A DNA stretch of 64,000 bases from Trichormus sp. NMC-1 (GCF_001858025.1 NZ_LZQD01000009.1:97212-161211), one strand, 5' to 3'; counted from the first letter of the stretch, positions 7,656-16,587 are shown. Translations and numbers: made by a program. Notes: generated by a model not told the origin, from the letters alone.

Positions 7656-9302
7656 ATGTTGTACAAATCATCATTGTTTCTTGCTATTTGGCAGCGTCTT
7701 CTTTTGCTGAGGATATTTCCTTATTTTAATTTATTAATTTGGCTAATTCCTTTATTGTTATTTACTTCTGGAGAAAATAGCCTCATGGCACATGATGAAG
7801 CACTGTATGCGAGGAGAGCGCGTCAGATGTTTGATTCTGGTGACTGGATAGCTCCTTGGGGTAATGCTCATCATAAAACTCCTGGTTTTTATTGGTTAAT
7901 TGCTCTTTGTTATAAACTATTTGGTGTCAGTGATACTAGTGCGCGACTGCCTAGTATGATTGCGGGAATTTTCAGCTTATTAGTTATATATGAAATAGCG
8001 AAAATCTTACTTGATCAAAAGATAGCATATCTTGCCGGGGGTATTTTGAGTGTAGAATTTCTCTGGCTGCAATATTGTCGGTTATCTACACCAGATTTAC
8101 CAACAATTTTATTAGTAAGCGTAGCTATTTTGGCATTACTCAAAGCTGAATTATATCCGCAAAGTCGCTATATTTATGTTTTTATAACTGGGTTAAGTTT
8201 TGGGTTAGGCTTCTTAATGAGAAGTTTGATGATTGTTGTACCAATAACTGCATTATTACCTTATTTAATTGGGGAACATCGTCGTCATCGTCATCTTTTT
8301 AACCCCATGTTGTATTTAGGAGTTTTAGTCGGTTTAATTCCTACTTTAGTTTGGTTATGGTTTAATTGGCTGCGTTACGGAAGTGATAGTTTTGGAAAAT
8401 TATTGGGGTTTGTGGTAGAACTAGGTAGTAATGAACGTCAGGGAAATGGCATAATTTTCTATTTCTGGAATGTGCCTTTAAAATCTTTTCCTTGGTTCTT
8501 TTTTAGCCTTTTAGGATTAGCTTTAGTCATTCGTTACCCAATTCCTCGCTACCAATTGCTATTAGTGGGTTTTCCTCTGACGTTATTTACAGAAATTAGT
8601 CTATTTTCTACTCGTTTATCTCACTACAGTCTTTACCTTTATCCCTTTATTGCTATACTTGCGGCTGTAGGTTTAGATTGGCTGGGGGAAATTTACAATA
8701 GAGAATTTACACCAACACAGGAAGAAATAAAAACATTGCTTTTTTCTAGGAATATGAGATATCTTCCTCGGAATCTTAGTTATGGTTTTGGTGTGTTAGG
8801 TAGTATAGCTATTGTAGCTGGTATAGTAGCTTTGGTAGCAGGTAGTATTGATATTCGCAAATATGCAATTCTCGCTTTGATTTTGGGTTTGGCTTGCTTA
8901 ATTGTGCCTTTAGTTTGGATTAGTCGTTACTATTTTGGTAACAATTTACTTACTTCTCGATATTGGGTGGCAAGTTGGTTAATTGCTTGTTGGTTATCTA
9001 TAGCTACTGCTGGTAATTTAGGGTTGTTAAGTGATTTTAACCCTAGTTTTAGAGTCTTTTTTCAACGGCAAGAAATAGCCTCAATTCTTAAAAACAATCC
9101 TATATTTTTTGCCAAATTAGAAGGCAAAGAAGCTGTATTGATTAACTTCTACACCCCTATTCATGGTAAAACGGTAGACTCAATTTCTCAATTACCAGCT
9201 TTTAGTTATGCTTGGATTTATACACCTGAACCTGGTGATTTATCTAGAACTCATCGTATTATTGGTACGATTAAAAATTATCAATTAATTCAAGTTTTGT
9301 GA
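7656..9302 (+). CDS. GT39/ArnT-like integral membrane glycosyltransferase
   Basis: 548-aa polytopic membrane protein of the GT-C superfamily (PMT_2/ArnT type), which moves a sugar from a polyprenyl-phosphate donor to a lipid or protein on the outer side of the plasma membrane. The first luminal loop carries HDEALYARRARQMFDSGDW (from about residue 46), whose Asp-Glu pair (47-48) is the expected catalytic/metal site, followed by KTPGFYWL. About ten to twelve hydrophobic helices follow and a short soluble C-terminal domain ends the protein. It stands alone between a mobile element and the convergent cbi operon, so the acceptor is unknown. Confidence 0.87.
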   Translation: MLYKSSLFLAIWQRLLLLRIFPYFNLLIWLIPLLLFTSGENSLMAHDEALYARRARQMFDSGDWIAPWGNAHHKTPGFYWLIALCYKLFGVSDTSARLPSMIAGIFSLLVIYEIAKILLDQKIAYLAGGILSVEFLWLQYCRLSTPDLPTILLVSVAILALLKAELYPQSRYIYVFITGLSFGLGFLMRSLMIVVPITALLPYLIGEHRRHRHLFNPMLYLGVLVGLIPTLVWLWFNWLRYGSDSFGKLLGFVVELGSNERQGNGIIFYFWNVPLKSFPWFFFSLLGLALVIRYPIPRYQLLLVGFPLTLFTEISLFSTRLSHYSLYLYPFIAILAAVGLDWLGEIYNREFTPTQEEIKTLLFSRNMRYLPRNLSYGFGVLGSIAIVAGIVALVAGSIDIRKYAILALILGLACLIVPLVWISRYYFGNNLLTSRYWVASWLIACWLSIATAGNLGLLSDFNPSFRVFFQRQEIASILKNNPIFFAKLEGKEAVLINFYTPIHGKTVDSISQLPAFSYAWIYTPEPGDLSRTHRIIGTIKNYQLIQVL

Positions 9303-9346
9303 GCAATAATTGCGAATCTAGACTATTTTATTGAGATTTGGTTTGG

Positions 9347-10189
9347 CTAAAAATAACGATGTGATTTCAATATTTTCTGACTTAGCTTTTCTAAAATTGG
9401 CTTTTCTTCAGAAGTTACATCGTTAAAAAGCATCTCATATATCAATGGCACACCTAACTGTAATTCTTCCATAATATCAGTCTGGCTAAACACATCTTGA
9501 GGTGTTCCCTCTAATATTAACTTTCCCTTATCCATGACAAATATCCAATCAGACCAAAGATAAACTAAATCAAGATCATGAGTTGCCATTAATATTGTAG
9601 TTTTATCTGTATGAATTTTTTTCAAGGTTTTCATTAAATTACGAGTATGCAGTTTATCTAAATATGCTGTAGGTTCATCTAACAACAACAATTCTGGTTT
9701 TAATACCATTACATCTGCTATAGAAACGCGTTTTTTCTGTCCTAAACTGAGATGATGTACTGGTCTTTCGGCAAATTCATGTAAAGCAAATTCATCTAAA
9801 GCTTGTTCAACTCGCGCTTTAATTTCTGCAACTGGTAAACCCAAATTACACAAACCATAGGAAATATCTTCTTCTACGGTGGAAGCAACTAATTGCTGTT
9901 CTGGATCTTGAAAAATTAACCCAACTTTTTGACGTAAATCTGTTAGTGATTGACGGTCATATTTTATGGTATTACCTCTCCAATATACCTTACCTTTGTG
10001 CGGCTTATATAAACCATTAGCCAATAAAAATAAGGTAGTTTTACCACAACCATTTTGACCAATTAACGCGCATTTTTTATGAGCAGGAATTTTCAAATTT
10101 AACCCGTTTAAAGCTGATTGTTTGGCTCCAGAATAAATATAATAAACTTCTTCAAACTCTATTAAATATTCATGATTATCCATATTCAT
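9347..10189 (-). CDS. cbiO: Energy-coupling factor transporter ATPase (cobalt/nickel), CbiO
   Basis: 280-aa ABC ATPase powering the CbiMNQO metal importer. Walker A is GQNGCGKTT (about 44-52), the Q-loop lies at FQDPEQQ, the signature is LSLGQKKR (about 146-153), and Walker B is LLLLDEP (about 167-173) with the switch His in ATHDLD. The gene is last in the operon; its start overlaps the end of cbiQ by 4 bases, typical of translational coupling. The C-terminal 50 residues beyond the ATPase core are normal for this subfamily. Confidence 0.95.
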   Translation of the reverse strand: MNMDNHEYLIEFEEVYYIYSGAKQSALNGLNLKIPAHKKCALIGQNGCGKTTLFLLANGLYKPHKGKVYWRGNTIKYDRQSLTDLRQKVGLIFQDPEQQLVASTVEEDISYGLCNLGLPVAEIKARVEQALDEFALHEFAERPVHHLSLGQKKRVSIADVMVLKPELLLLDEPTAYLDKLHTRNLMKTLKKIHTDKTTILMATHDLDLVYLWSDWIFVMDKGKLILEGTPQDVFSQTDIMEELQLGVPLIYEMLFNDVTSEEKPILEKLSQKILKSHRYF

Positions 10190-10971
10190 CTAAATTCTAA
10201 TATTATTAAGATCACACATCCAATCATTGCCTCAATACCATAGCGGTTAGATACAAAATAACGTTGCGGATGCCAAAATTTAAACTCTCCATTAAAACCA
10301 CGTGATGCTAAAGTTAAAGAAATTTGACGATAATTGATGAAAGTGCGTTTGAGTAATTGACTAATGAGCAAAGATAAACTTTTTATGCCAGTTTTAAAAG
10401 TGCGGTAGCCACCACGAGACTGTTGCGCTGTCCATAACTCAGATGCTGTGTTTAACAAGACAAAAATAAAGCGGTACATCAATAATAACAGGTCTGTTAA
10501 AAGCACCGGAAATCCCACACGGCGCATAGTTTGGAGAATTTCAGTAAATGGGGTGGTGAGAATTATGAAATATAGGCAGGAAAGTGAGGAAATTGCTCTT
10601 GTTAAAATGGTGAATCCTTGCTCAATTCCATGTCTACTGACATATACATAAAAATTACCTAAAGTCAGTCCTGTAACTGAGTCGTTCTGCACCAAATTTA
10701 TGTGACTAGTTTCTACTCCATTGATTAGTAAAGCTGGTAAACTGGTTAAACAAAATAAAGAGCCGATATAAACTAATTTGAGGTAAATTTTAGCGGGAAT
10801 ACCAGCATAAACAACTGTCCAAATACTTATCCAAATGGTAATTAAAATTTGTACTTGGGGATGGGCAAAAGCAGCGATAATTAAGAGTGCAATTGCTAAG
10901 AGTAATTTTTGTTGAGGTGCTAACCAACGCAACCTATTTGTGTAAGCAAGGGTATCTATTTGTAGAGTCAA
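10186..10971 (-). CDS. cbiQ: Energy-coupling factor transmembrane protein CbiQ
   Basis: 261-aa EcfT-type membrane protein with about five to six hydrophobic helices. The two coupling-helix motifs of the family are present as QQSRGG (about 180) and ASRGF (about 222), which dock onto CbiO. It links the substrate-binding CbiM to the ATPase. It overlaps cbiO by 4 bases and is separated from cbiN by 64 bases that hold a GAATTAC tandem repeat, so the repeat sits inside the operon. Confidence 0.92.
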   Translation of the reverse strand: MTLQIDTLAYTNRLRWLAPQQKLLLAIALLIIAAFAHPQVQILITIWISIWTVVYAGIPAKIYLKLVYIGSLFCLTSLPALLINGVETSHINLVQNDSVTGLTLGNFYVYVSRHGIEQGFTILTRAISSLSCLYFIILTTPFTEILQTMRRVGFPVLLTDLLLLMYRFIFVLLNTASELWTAQQSRGGYRTFKTGIKSLSLLISQLLKRTFINYRQISLTLASRGFNGEFKFWHPQRYFVSNRYGIEAMIGCVILIILEFR

Positions 10972-10983
10972 TCAATTTTGGAT

Positions 10984-11024
10984 TAATTACGAATTACGAA
11001 TTACGAATTACAAATTACGAATTA
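10984..11024. repeat. GAATTAC tandem repeat within the cbi operon
   Basis: About five heptamer units (GAATTAC, one reading CAAATTAC) lie between cbiN and cbiQ. It is one of several short tandem repeat families in this window and separates two genes that are usually adjacent. Confidence 0.85.
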
Positions 11025-11035
11025 TTTCAATTCGG

Positions 11036-11338
11036 TCATTCTTTATTTTTTTGCTGCTGGGAACGCCCCTTATATAATCCGATTGCGTAACCAACTACCC
11101 CAGCACCTAAAGCAGCTTGAGAGCAAAATAATAGGCTTTCTATTTCCCCGCTTGGCGGTTCAAATACGGGTGTAAACCAGGGTTTATATCCTGGCTGAAC
11201 TTCACTAATTGCTTTTTGGGCTTTTTCATCTGAACCAGAAAATTCACCTTCGCGCACGAATACTAAAGGTATGATTGCTAAGGTAATCACTGCTATTACT
11301 AACAGCCAGTTATTCAATCCGTTTTTAGATTGATTCAT
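11036..11338 (-). CDS. cbiN: Cobalt transport protein CbiN
   Basis: 100-aa small membrane subunit with two helices (about 10-29 and 68-88). The loop shows the CbiN features: [32 protein letters not shown] and the second helix [14 protein letters not shown]. CbiN associates with CbiM and is needed for metal capture. Its start overlaps the 3' end of cbiM by 14 bases. [11 protein letters not shown] favours the cobalt-type CbiN over the nickel NikN, though specificity is not certain. Confidence 0.92.
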   Translation of the reverse strand: MNQSKNGLNNWLLVIAVITLAIIPLVFVREGEFSGSDEKAQKAISEVQPGYKPWFTPVFEPPSGEIESLLFCSQAALGAGVVGYAIGLYKGRSQQQKNKE

Positions 11339-12110
11339 TGATTTGAGGTTCCTGTTTGATTAATTTCAATAATTCTAGTTCTGGAGAAGAATAGGATTGT
11401 AACCAGTTCCACACCAATACTGTTAATAATCCTTCACTAATTGCTAGAGGAATTTGAGTAATGGCAAAAATTCCCGCAAACTTAGCGAATGAAGCGATAA
11501 ATCCACCGACGGGAGCAGGAAAAGCCAAGGCGAGTTGTGCAGAAGTAATGATATAGGTAAGTAAATCTGCTAAAGCTGCGGCTATAAAAATAGCGATTTT
11601 TTGTTTACCAGTTAGCCGTATTGTTAGATGATATATCCAGTAAGCAGCAAATGGACCTGCAATAGCCATTGAAAAAGCATTCGCTCCTAATGTCGTCAAA
11701 CCACCATGAGCTAAAAGTAGTGCTTGAAATAATAATACTAAAGTTCCTAAAACCGACATCGCCAATGGTCCAAATAGCACCGCGCCTAACCCTGTTCCTG
11801 TAGGATGGGAACAACTACCTGTGACTGAAGGCATTTTTAGGGCTGATAATACAAAGGTAAAGGCTCCCGATAATGCTAGGAGTAATTTTAGTTCGGGGTT
11901 AGCTTGGGTGATGCGGGTGAGCGATCGCAATCCTAACCCAAAAAATGGCAAAGCTACCACCCACCAAAAAATCGCCCAACCAGGTGGTAAGTAACCTTCC
12001 ATAATATGCATCCCATAGGCTGGTGCAGATGCTCCCACAACTAGATAAAAGCTGAGAATCCCAATCAAAATCAGGGATACACGTTTTGATTTAATCATAA
12101 CTTTTGGCAA
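11325..12110 (-). CDS. cbiM: Substrate-capture component CbiM
   Basis: 261-aa polytopic S-component of the cobalt/nickel ECF importer. A hydrophobic leader (about residues 9-33, ending SAPAYG) precedes [10 protein letters not shown]; in CbiM/NikM the mature N-terminal Met-His-Ile coordinates the metal, so cleavage right before this MHI is expected. Conserved CSHPTGTG and GAVLFGP loops follow. First gene of cbiMNQO. Imported cobalt would feed B12-type cofactors; nickel for hydrogenase or urease is the alternative. A candidate operator lies 46 bases upstream. Confidence 0.95.
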   Translation of the reverse strand: MPKVMIKSKRVSLILIGILSFYLVVGASAPAYGMHIMEGYLPPGWAIFWWVVALPFFGLGLRSLTRITQANPELKLLLALSGAFTFVLSALKMPSVTGSCSHPTGTGLGAVLFGPLAMSVLGTLVLLFQALLLAHGGLTTLGANAFSMAIAGPFAAYWIYHLTIRLTGKQKIAIFIAAALADLLTYIITSAQLALAFPAPVGGFIASFAKFAGIFAITQIPLAISEGLLTVLVWNWLQSYSSPELELLKLIKQEPQINESI

Positions 12111-12155
12111 GTTCCATACCTCGCAAATGTATTTTATGGGTTGTCTGAATCTAAT

Positions 12156-12172
12156 ACGATTATTATTATCGT
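12156..12172. promoter_or_regulatory. Candidate metalloregulator operator before cbiM
   Basis: ACGAT-TATTATT-ATCGT is a 17-bp inverted repeat (5-bp arms) located 46 bases upstream of the cbiM start. The AT-rich core and form recall Fur/Zur-type boxes (GATAAT-type half sites), but it is not a close match to any single consensus. No cobalamin riboswitch boxes are visible in this upstream region. Confidence 0.35.
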
Positions 12173-12245
12173 TGGACTTTTGACAACAAGCTTAACTCAA
12201 GGAAAGTAAATTGCACTTTCAAAGTAATTGAGACTTACAGCAGAA

Positions 12246-12317
12246 TTCAGGAGTCAGGAGACGCTTCGCAGACCTATGGCTTACGCCACGCTGCGCTATC
12301 GGTTCAGGAGTCAGGAG
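12246..12317. repeat. Palindromic repeat flanked by 15-bp direct repeats
   Basis: TTCAGGAGTCAGGAG occurs at 12246-12260 and again at 12303-12317, bracketing a 42-base GC-rich block that contains GGCTTACGCC and GCTTCGC-type palindromes. The arrangement looks like insertion of a mobile palindrome with duplication of its target. The rest of 12111-12446 holds only AT-rich upstream sequence. Confidence 0.6.
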
Positions 12318-12446
12318 TAAAACTGGCTTTGTGTATAGGGTTCAATTTAGATTTTGTACCTCCTAACTACGCAAACTGCTGTATTGACAAGAATTTCTAA
12401 TTCAGTATACTATGCAAATTAATTGCGAATCTTTTGCAACTTTCAA

Positions 12447-12782
12447 CTAATCAACGGGTTGTTAGATGCAGCTAACGCAGAATATGGCGCAGCAGTCGCA
12501 AATGGCAAAATTAGCGCCCCAATATAATATCAGGACTCCCGTGGCTTTCTAGTCTACTCTAATGAACTATATAAAACCATTTCTAGCCAAACGGCACAAG
12601 AAAATCCGAAAACACATAAAGCCATAGAGACAGCTTTGGCTGAACTGGTGAAAGTTTGGCCGACTGCTATCCCACCCGCGCCAGCACTCAAAACCCCAGA
12701 AAATGTCACCAAGTTGGTGAAAAGCATAAAGGAAAATACTCAAAAAATGATAGCAAAAACTAACACTAAAGCACAAAATTAG
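12447..12782 (+). pseudogene. C-terminal remnant of an unidentified protein gene with in-frame stop
   Basis: One frame reads coherent protein on both sides of a stop: LINGLLDAANAEYGAAVANGKI up to TAA 12525-12527, then YQDSRGFLVYSNELYKTIS... and ...KVWPTAIPPAPALKTPENVTK to TAG 12780-12782. The TAA probably replaces a sense codon such as GAA. No start codon or RBS is evident upstream, so the 5' part also seems lost. The family is not recognised; the amphipathic, Ala/Lys-rich helices suggest a helical periplasmic or metal-related protein. It lies between the cbi operon and a ferritin-like gene. Confidence 0.5.
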
Positions 12783-12962
12783 TATTTTCACACCATTGGA
12801 AGTACAGAATAAGAAGTTTAAAATGGTGAATAAGAGAGAAAATAGTTAAAAACTAAGAGTGAGGATAGTTTGGTTTTTCAAAACCTGAAAAAAGTATAAC
12901 TTCTCACTCATAATTGGTAGCGAAAGACTCTCCATTTGTAATTTTTCTGAACTTAACAACTG

Positions 12963-13397
12963 ATGCAAGAACTCGACCACCAAAAGACCATTGATATCCT
13001 CAACGCCATTATGGAATTTGAACTAGCTGGGGTAGTTCGCTACACCCATTATTCCTTGATGGTAACAGGCCCTAATCGCATACCTATTGTGGCATTCTTC
13101 AAAGCCCAAGCCGCAGAATCTTTACTTCATGCCCAACAAGTAGGAGAAATTCTCACAGGTTTAGAGGGACATCCTACCTTGAGAATCACCCCAATGGAAG
13201 AAACTTTTAAACATACAGTCAAGGATATCTTGACAGAAAGTTTATCTCATGAAAAGAACGCTTTGGATATGTACAAAAGTCTTCTAGAAACTGTCACTAA
13301 TGCCAGTATTTACCTAGAAGAATTCGCCCGTGGCATGATAGGACAAGAAGAGATGCACAATCTCGAACTGAAGAAAATGTTACGCGATTTCAGCTAA
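12963..13397 (+). CDS. Ferritin-like / bacterioferritin-family diiron protein
   Basis: 144-aa four-helix-bundle protein. Putative diiron ligands are arranged as in ferritins: E18 or E20, then ExxxH (E52, H56), E97, and ExxH near E129-H132. Length is close to bacterioferritin (about 155 aa). Bacterioferritins store iron or detoxify H2O2; a heme-binding Met cannot be assigned safely. The start ATG 12963 gives MQELDHQKTIDILNAIMEFELAG, a standard bacterioferritin-like first helix. The neighbours (Co/Ni importer, BtuF-like protein) fit a metal-handling region. Confidence 0.85.
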   Translation: MQELDHQKTIDILNAIMEFELAGVVRYTHYSLMVTGPNRIPIVAFFKAQAAESLLHAQQVGEILTGLEGHPTLRITPMEETFKHTVKDILTESLSHEKNALDMYKSLLETVTNASIYLEEFARGMIGQEEMHNLELKKMLRDFS

Positions 13398-13475
13398 TAT
13401 TCTCTGGTCATTAGTCAAAATTTAAACATTTTTGAACTAATGACCAATGAATCATAAAAAATAAAAAAGAACTAA

Positions 13476-14339
13476 TTATTTTACTAATAAAGCTTTATTC
13501 AACTGCTCAGAAGCTTTCTCAATCGCATTTAGGCTACCTGGATTTACCAGTCCATAATAATCAAAAACATAAACTCGATTATTTTTAGTAGCTTGTAGTT
13601 TCTGCCAAAACGGTTCCTTTTTTAAGGAATCTAATAAGGTTGGTTCGGCATTAACGACAATTAAAACTTCTGGATTTGACTCTAAGACTTTCTCCGCTGA
13701 AAGTGTCACATACCCACCAATGGGACTGTTACCTTGTAATTCAGCAGCTATATTTTTAGCTCCAAATCTGGCAACTAAATCACCAGCCCAACTATTTTTA
13801 TTTGGTGTTAAAATCGGTTGGCGACTAACTAAAACTAAAGTAGAAGGATTTTGAGTTGGGTTATTAGGTAAAAGAGTTTTGTAGCGATTTAATAACGGTT
13901 GCGGATCTACATCAATTGCTTGAGCAAGTGTTTTAGTTAATTCTTCTAGAGATTTCCAGCTATTTATTTGAGTGGATAAAGTCGGTATTCCTAGCTGTTT
14001 AAGTTTTTGCATGGGTACGTCAGAAAACCCAGTTGTACCAATAACTAAATCTGGTTTTAAAGAAACAATTTTTTCTAAATTCGGCGGACTTTGACCTTCG
14101 CTAACACGGGGAATATTTTCAAATTTGGAGTCATTTTTAAATAAGCTAGTACCAGTAATTCCAACAAGTTTACTTTTATCTAACTGCAAGATAATATCAG
14201 CTGCAAGAGAGGAAAGGGAAACAACTCTTGTTGCTGATGTTATGTTTGATTTTTGTGGCGGTATTTGAGTTGTTGCTGTGGTACAGGAGAATAAGAAGAG
14301 GGTTAAGATGAGTGTTATTACAGATGATTTCCAAGGCAT
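13476..14339 (-). CDS. BtuF/FecB-like ABC transporter substrate-binding lipoprotein
   Basis: 287 aa. The N-terminal hydrophobic segment ends LFLFSC, a lipobox with Cys19, so it is a membrane-anchored periplasmic protein. The body is a class III (helical-backbone) binding protein: RVVSLSSLAADIILQL, LVGITG, PNLEKIVSLKPDLVIG and the late GARFGAKN-type turn match the BtuF/FhuD/FecB family, which binds B12 or Fe-siderophores. No permease or ATPase lies next to it, so it must use a transporter encoded elsewhere. Given the cbi operon 1.4 kb away, a corrinoid ligand is plausible but not shown. Confidence 0.85.
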   Translation of the reverse strand: MPWKSSVITLILTLFLFSCTTATTQIPPQKSNITSATRVVSLSSLAADIILQLDKSKLVGITGTSLFKNDSKFENIPRVSEGQSPPNLEKIVSLKPDLVIGTTGFSDVPMQKLKQLGIPTLSTQINSWKSLEELTKTLAQAIDVDPQPLLNRYKTLLPNNPTQNPSTLVLVSRQPILTPNKNSWAGDLVARFGAKNIAAELQGNSPIGGYVTLSAEKVLESNPEVLIVVNAEPTLLDSLKKEPFWQKLQATKNNRVYVFDYYGLVNPGSLNAIEKASEQLNKALLVK

Positions 14340-14353
14340 AATTAATTTTTTTT

Positions 14354-14397
14354 TAACGCAGAGGAACGCGGAGGTAACGCAGAGGTAACGCGGAGGT
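14354..14397. repeat. AACGCAGAGG / AACGCGGAGG short repeat
   Basis: Four near-identical 10-12-base units between mobA and the binding-protein gene. Related strings recur near 17270, 17640, 40760 (inside mutS) and 44740, so this is a genome-wide repeat family. Confidence 0.75.
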
Positions 14398-14428
14398 TAA
14401 GAGGAGATGAGTTTGTTTTTATTATGGC

Positions 14429-15013
14429 TTAATTAACTAAAAGTTGCTGTACATCTTCTGGGGTGTTGCAGTTAAAGAGGATATCTGGTTCTGATAAGGG
14501 TAACACTTTTACTGGATATTGTTTCAGCCACTTTTGAAATGAGCGTCCTCCTTGGTTGATAAAATCTAATAGTAGGGGTAAACAACAACTGCGATAAAAA
14601 CCACAAAGTGGTTCCCAACCTTTAGTATTTTTTACCAAAAAGGCAATATTTTCTTCTTCTACAGTATCTAGTCTTTTCACCCAATCTTGCAACACTTCAA
14701 CTCGCAAGTTCGGTAAGTCGCAAGCTAATAATAATACCCATTCTGTTTTTACTCTCCCCAGTCCTTGTGCAAAACCTACTAGGGGTCCTTGTGTGTCGCT
14801 GGGGTTTTCTTGTATAAATTCACATCGAGGCAATGGCAGGTGTTGATATCGTTCTGGCCAAGGTGTGACTATATATATGGTATCGGTACAATTTTTAGCG
14901 ACATTGCAAACTCTTGGCAATAAGGGTATTCCCTGAATGGAAATTAAGGCTTTATCTTCTCCCATACGAGAACTTTTGCCTCCTGCTAAGACTATGGTGG
15001 TTAAAGTAGTCAT
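14429..15013 (-). CDS. mobA: Molybdenum cofactor guanylyltransferase MobA
   Basis: 194-aa nucleotidyltransferase that attaches GMP to molybdopterin. The GTP-binding signature LAGGKSSRMGEDKA occupies residues 9-22; the LLLACDLPNL block (Mg-binding Asp) and GWEPLCGFYR are further family motifs. Length matches MobA (about 190-200 aa). The cofactor serves nitrate reductase and other molybdoenzymes. Read toward the BtuF-like gene with a repeat between them, so the two may or may not be co-transcribed. Confidence 0.93.
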   Translation of the reverse strand: MTTLTTIVLAGGKSSRMGEDKALISIQGIPLLPRVCNVAKNCTDTIYIVTPWPERYQHLPLPRCEFIQENPSDTQGPLVGFAQGLGRVKTEWVLLLACDLPNLRVEVLQDWVKRLDTVEEENIAFLVKNTKGWEPLCGFYRSCCLPLLLDFINQGGRSFQKWLKQYPVKVLPLSEPDILFNCNTPEDVQQLLVN

Positions 15014-15115
15014 AGAAACAAAATATTTTTTGCTACGTCTAATGACAAAATCGCTATCACAATGATATTGTCACAATACCTCTTATTTTCAGCAGTCACC
15101 AGGGAATCTCAGGGA

Positions 15116-15511
15116 ATGATCAACCATATATTGTGCCGATTTGGAACTTTAACGCTGTTTTCTATGTTTACCCTTATGGGTATGACTAGCTTGAACAGTA
15201 TATTAGCATTAACGGCTGATAAAGAAGCTAATCGTGTTTGTACTAAAGGAAGTGCTGCTGTTATCACCGTTAAAGATGGTAAAGGTAGTTTAAATAGTAA
15301 TCTTGATGTTTATACATTTCCAGGAGAAACAGGTCAAAAAGTTGTAATTCAAATGAATAGTCAAAAGATGAATTCATTTTTAACTTTGTATCAAATAGTG
15401 GAATCTGATCAGGAAAAAAATTATGAAAAAATCGCTGAAAATGATGATATAAGAGCAGGTGATTTTAACGCTATCGCTAACCCACCCTACAAAGTAACAA
15501 ATCATCATTAA
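15116..15511 (+). pseudogene. Truncated secreted PPC-domain protein
   Basis: After a signal-like hydrophobic stretch ending ILALTADKE, the frame carries most of a bacterial pre-peptidase C-terminal (PPC) domain: SNLDVYTFPGETGQKVVIQMNSQKMNSFLTLYQI and KIAENDDIRAG. The domain stops short at residues NPPYKVTNHH, encoded by DNA that matches the dispersed AACCCACCCTAC repeat (as at 31719-31727). Repeat insertion or deletion appears to have removed the rest. An upstream ATG at 15062 is in frame, but 15116 gives a better signal peptide. It lies just before a protease fragment and TPR remnants, and together they resemble pieces of one decayed locus. Confidence 0.6.
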
Positions 15512-15516
15512 CTAAC

Positions 15517-15918
15517 ATGAAACGAAACATCACCATTTTTTACTCTTTATTCTTCCTATTTTTCCCTACATTAGTTTTAACAATTCCCGTGCGATCTCAA
15601 GCTCAAATAATTAATCAAAGCTGCAACCTAGAACCAGAAAATGGTGAATTTTATTCACAAAAACAACTACAAACCATCGCTAAACAAATTACAGTTAAAG
15701 TTATTGGTGATAATAACGGAGGTTCAGGAACAATTCTTGCTAAAAAGGGAAACTCTTATTTAGTTGTGACTAACTCTCATGTACTCCTGGGAGTTAATCT
15801 TAAGAAGATTAAAATTCAAACACCTGACGGTAAACCCTATCAAGCCCAAATTCTACCTAATACCAATTTTGGTAAATTAGATTTAGCTGTTTTGCAATTT
15901 ACATCTCCAGCCAAATAA
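15517..15918 (+). pseudogene. Trypsin-like serine protease, N-terminal fragment
   Basis: 133 aa with signal peptide (cleavage near RSQAQ), then the start of an S1C/trypsin-like domain: GGSGTILAKKGNSYLVVTNSHVL (catalytic His about 88) and GKLDLAVLQF (catalytic Asp about 122). The frame ends right after, before the nucleophile Ser motif GNSGGP, so it cannot be an active protease. A TPR frame begins 7 bases later in a different register, consistent with a deletion-plus-frameshift fusing a protease-TPR gene. Confidence 0.75.
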
Positions 15919-15925
15919 TCCAAAT

Positions 15926-16537
15926 TTGTATAACGAGAAGTGGGGAGCTTTAAAAGGTTTAAAAAGGTATGCAGAAGCAGAAATAGCGATAAATGAGGCA
16001 ATTAAACTCAGCCCCCGTGCGTCGTTTTACAACAATCGCGGGGTTCTTTACGCTGAACAGAAAAAATTTGATTTAGCCTTAATTGATTATAACAAAGCTA
16101 TTGCTATTAATCCAAATTATGCTGATGCTTATGCTGGACGAGGGGTTGTTTATCATCAACAAGGAAACTACACAGCCGCCATGTCTGATTATAATCAAGC
16201 AGTTTCTAAAGATGCTAACAGTTTAGCTGCTGTTAATAATATAGGTTTAATCAAATATGAACAGGGAGACATAGAAACAGCGATTAAACAATGGCAAGAA
16301 TCCATAAAAATTAATAATCAATCTGCCGAACCAATCTTAGCTTTAGCTGTGGCTTTGTATCGTAAAGGGGAACAACAACAAGCTTATCAGTTAGCAGAAA
16401 CGGCATTAAAGTTAGATAAAAACTTTGCTGATGTCAACTTTATGAAAAAGAATATTTGGGGTAATAAAATAATAAGCGATGCTCAGAAATTGCTATCAAC
16501 TCCCCAGATAAAAACCTTGTTATCACAGTTGCGTTAA
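15926..16537 (+). CDS. TPR-repeat protein, probably the 3' part of a broken protease-TPR gene
   Basis: 203 aa with about four tetratricopeptide repeats: YAEAEIAINEAIKLSP, FDLALIDYNKAIAINPNYADAYAGRG, YTAAMSDYNQAVSKD and IETAIKQWQESIKINN, then a conserved C-terminal tail ending IKTLLSQLR. Only a TTG start is available, with no signal peptide and no obvious RBS; its frame continues upstream as QPNNPNL against the end of the protease fragment. Cyanobacterial protease-TPR fusions with this order are common, so this is likely the remnant 3' end. Expression is uncertain. Confidence 0.55.
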   Translation: MYNEKWGALKGLKRYAEAEIAINEAIKLSPRASFYNNRGVLYAEQKKFDLALIDYNKAIAINPNYADAYAGRGVVYHQQGNYTAAMSDYNQAVSKDANSLAAVNNIGLIKYEQGDIETAIKQWQESIKINNQSAEPILALAVALYRKGEQQQAYQLAETALKLDKNFADVNFMKKNIWGNKIISDAQKLLSTPQIKTLLSQLR

Positions 16538-16554
16538 TAGCAACAGCAACGATC

Positions 16555-16587
16555 AGATCCCCGACTTCTTAAAGAAATCGGGGATCT
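16555..16587. terminator. CCCCGACTTCTT hairpin repeat
   Basis: AGATCCCCGA (16555-16564) pairs perfectly with TCGGGGATCT (16578-16587). The same CCCCGACTTCT arm appears at 56758-56818 and, degraded, near 19790. It lies directly after the TPR frame and could terminate transcription, but it is also a dispersed repeat. Confidence 0.55.

Noticed and set aside
12111-12446. Cobalamin or nickel riboswitch before cbiM
   Set aside because: No B12-box or NiCo core motifs are visible on the minus strand; only a palindromic operator candidate.
12567-12791. 74-codon minus-strand frame
   Set aside because: It is antisense to the plus-strand pseudogene reading, which makes far better protein sense.
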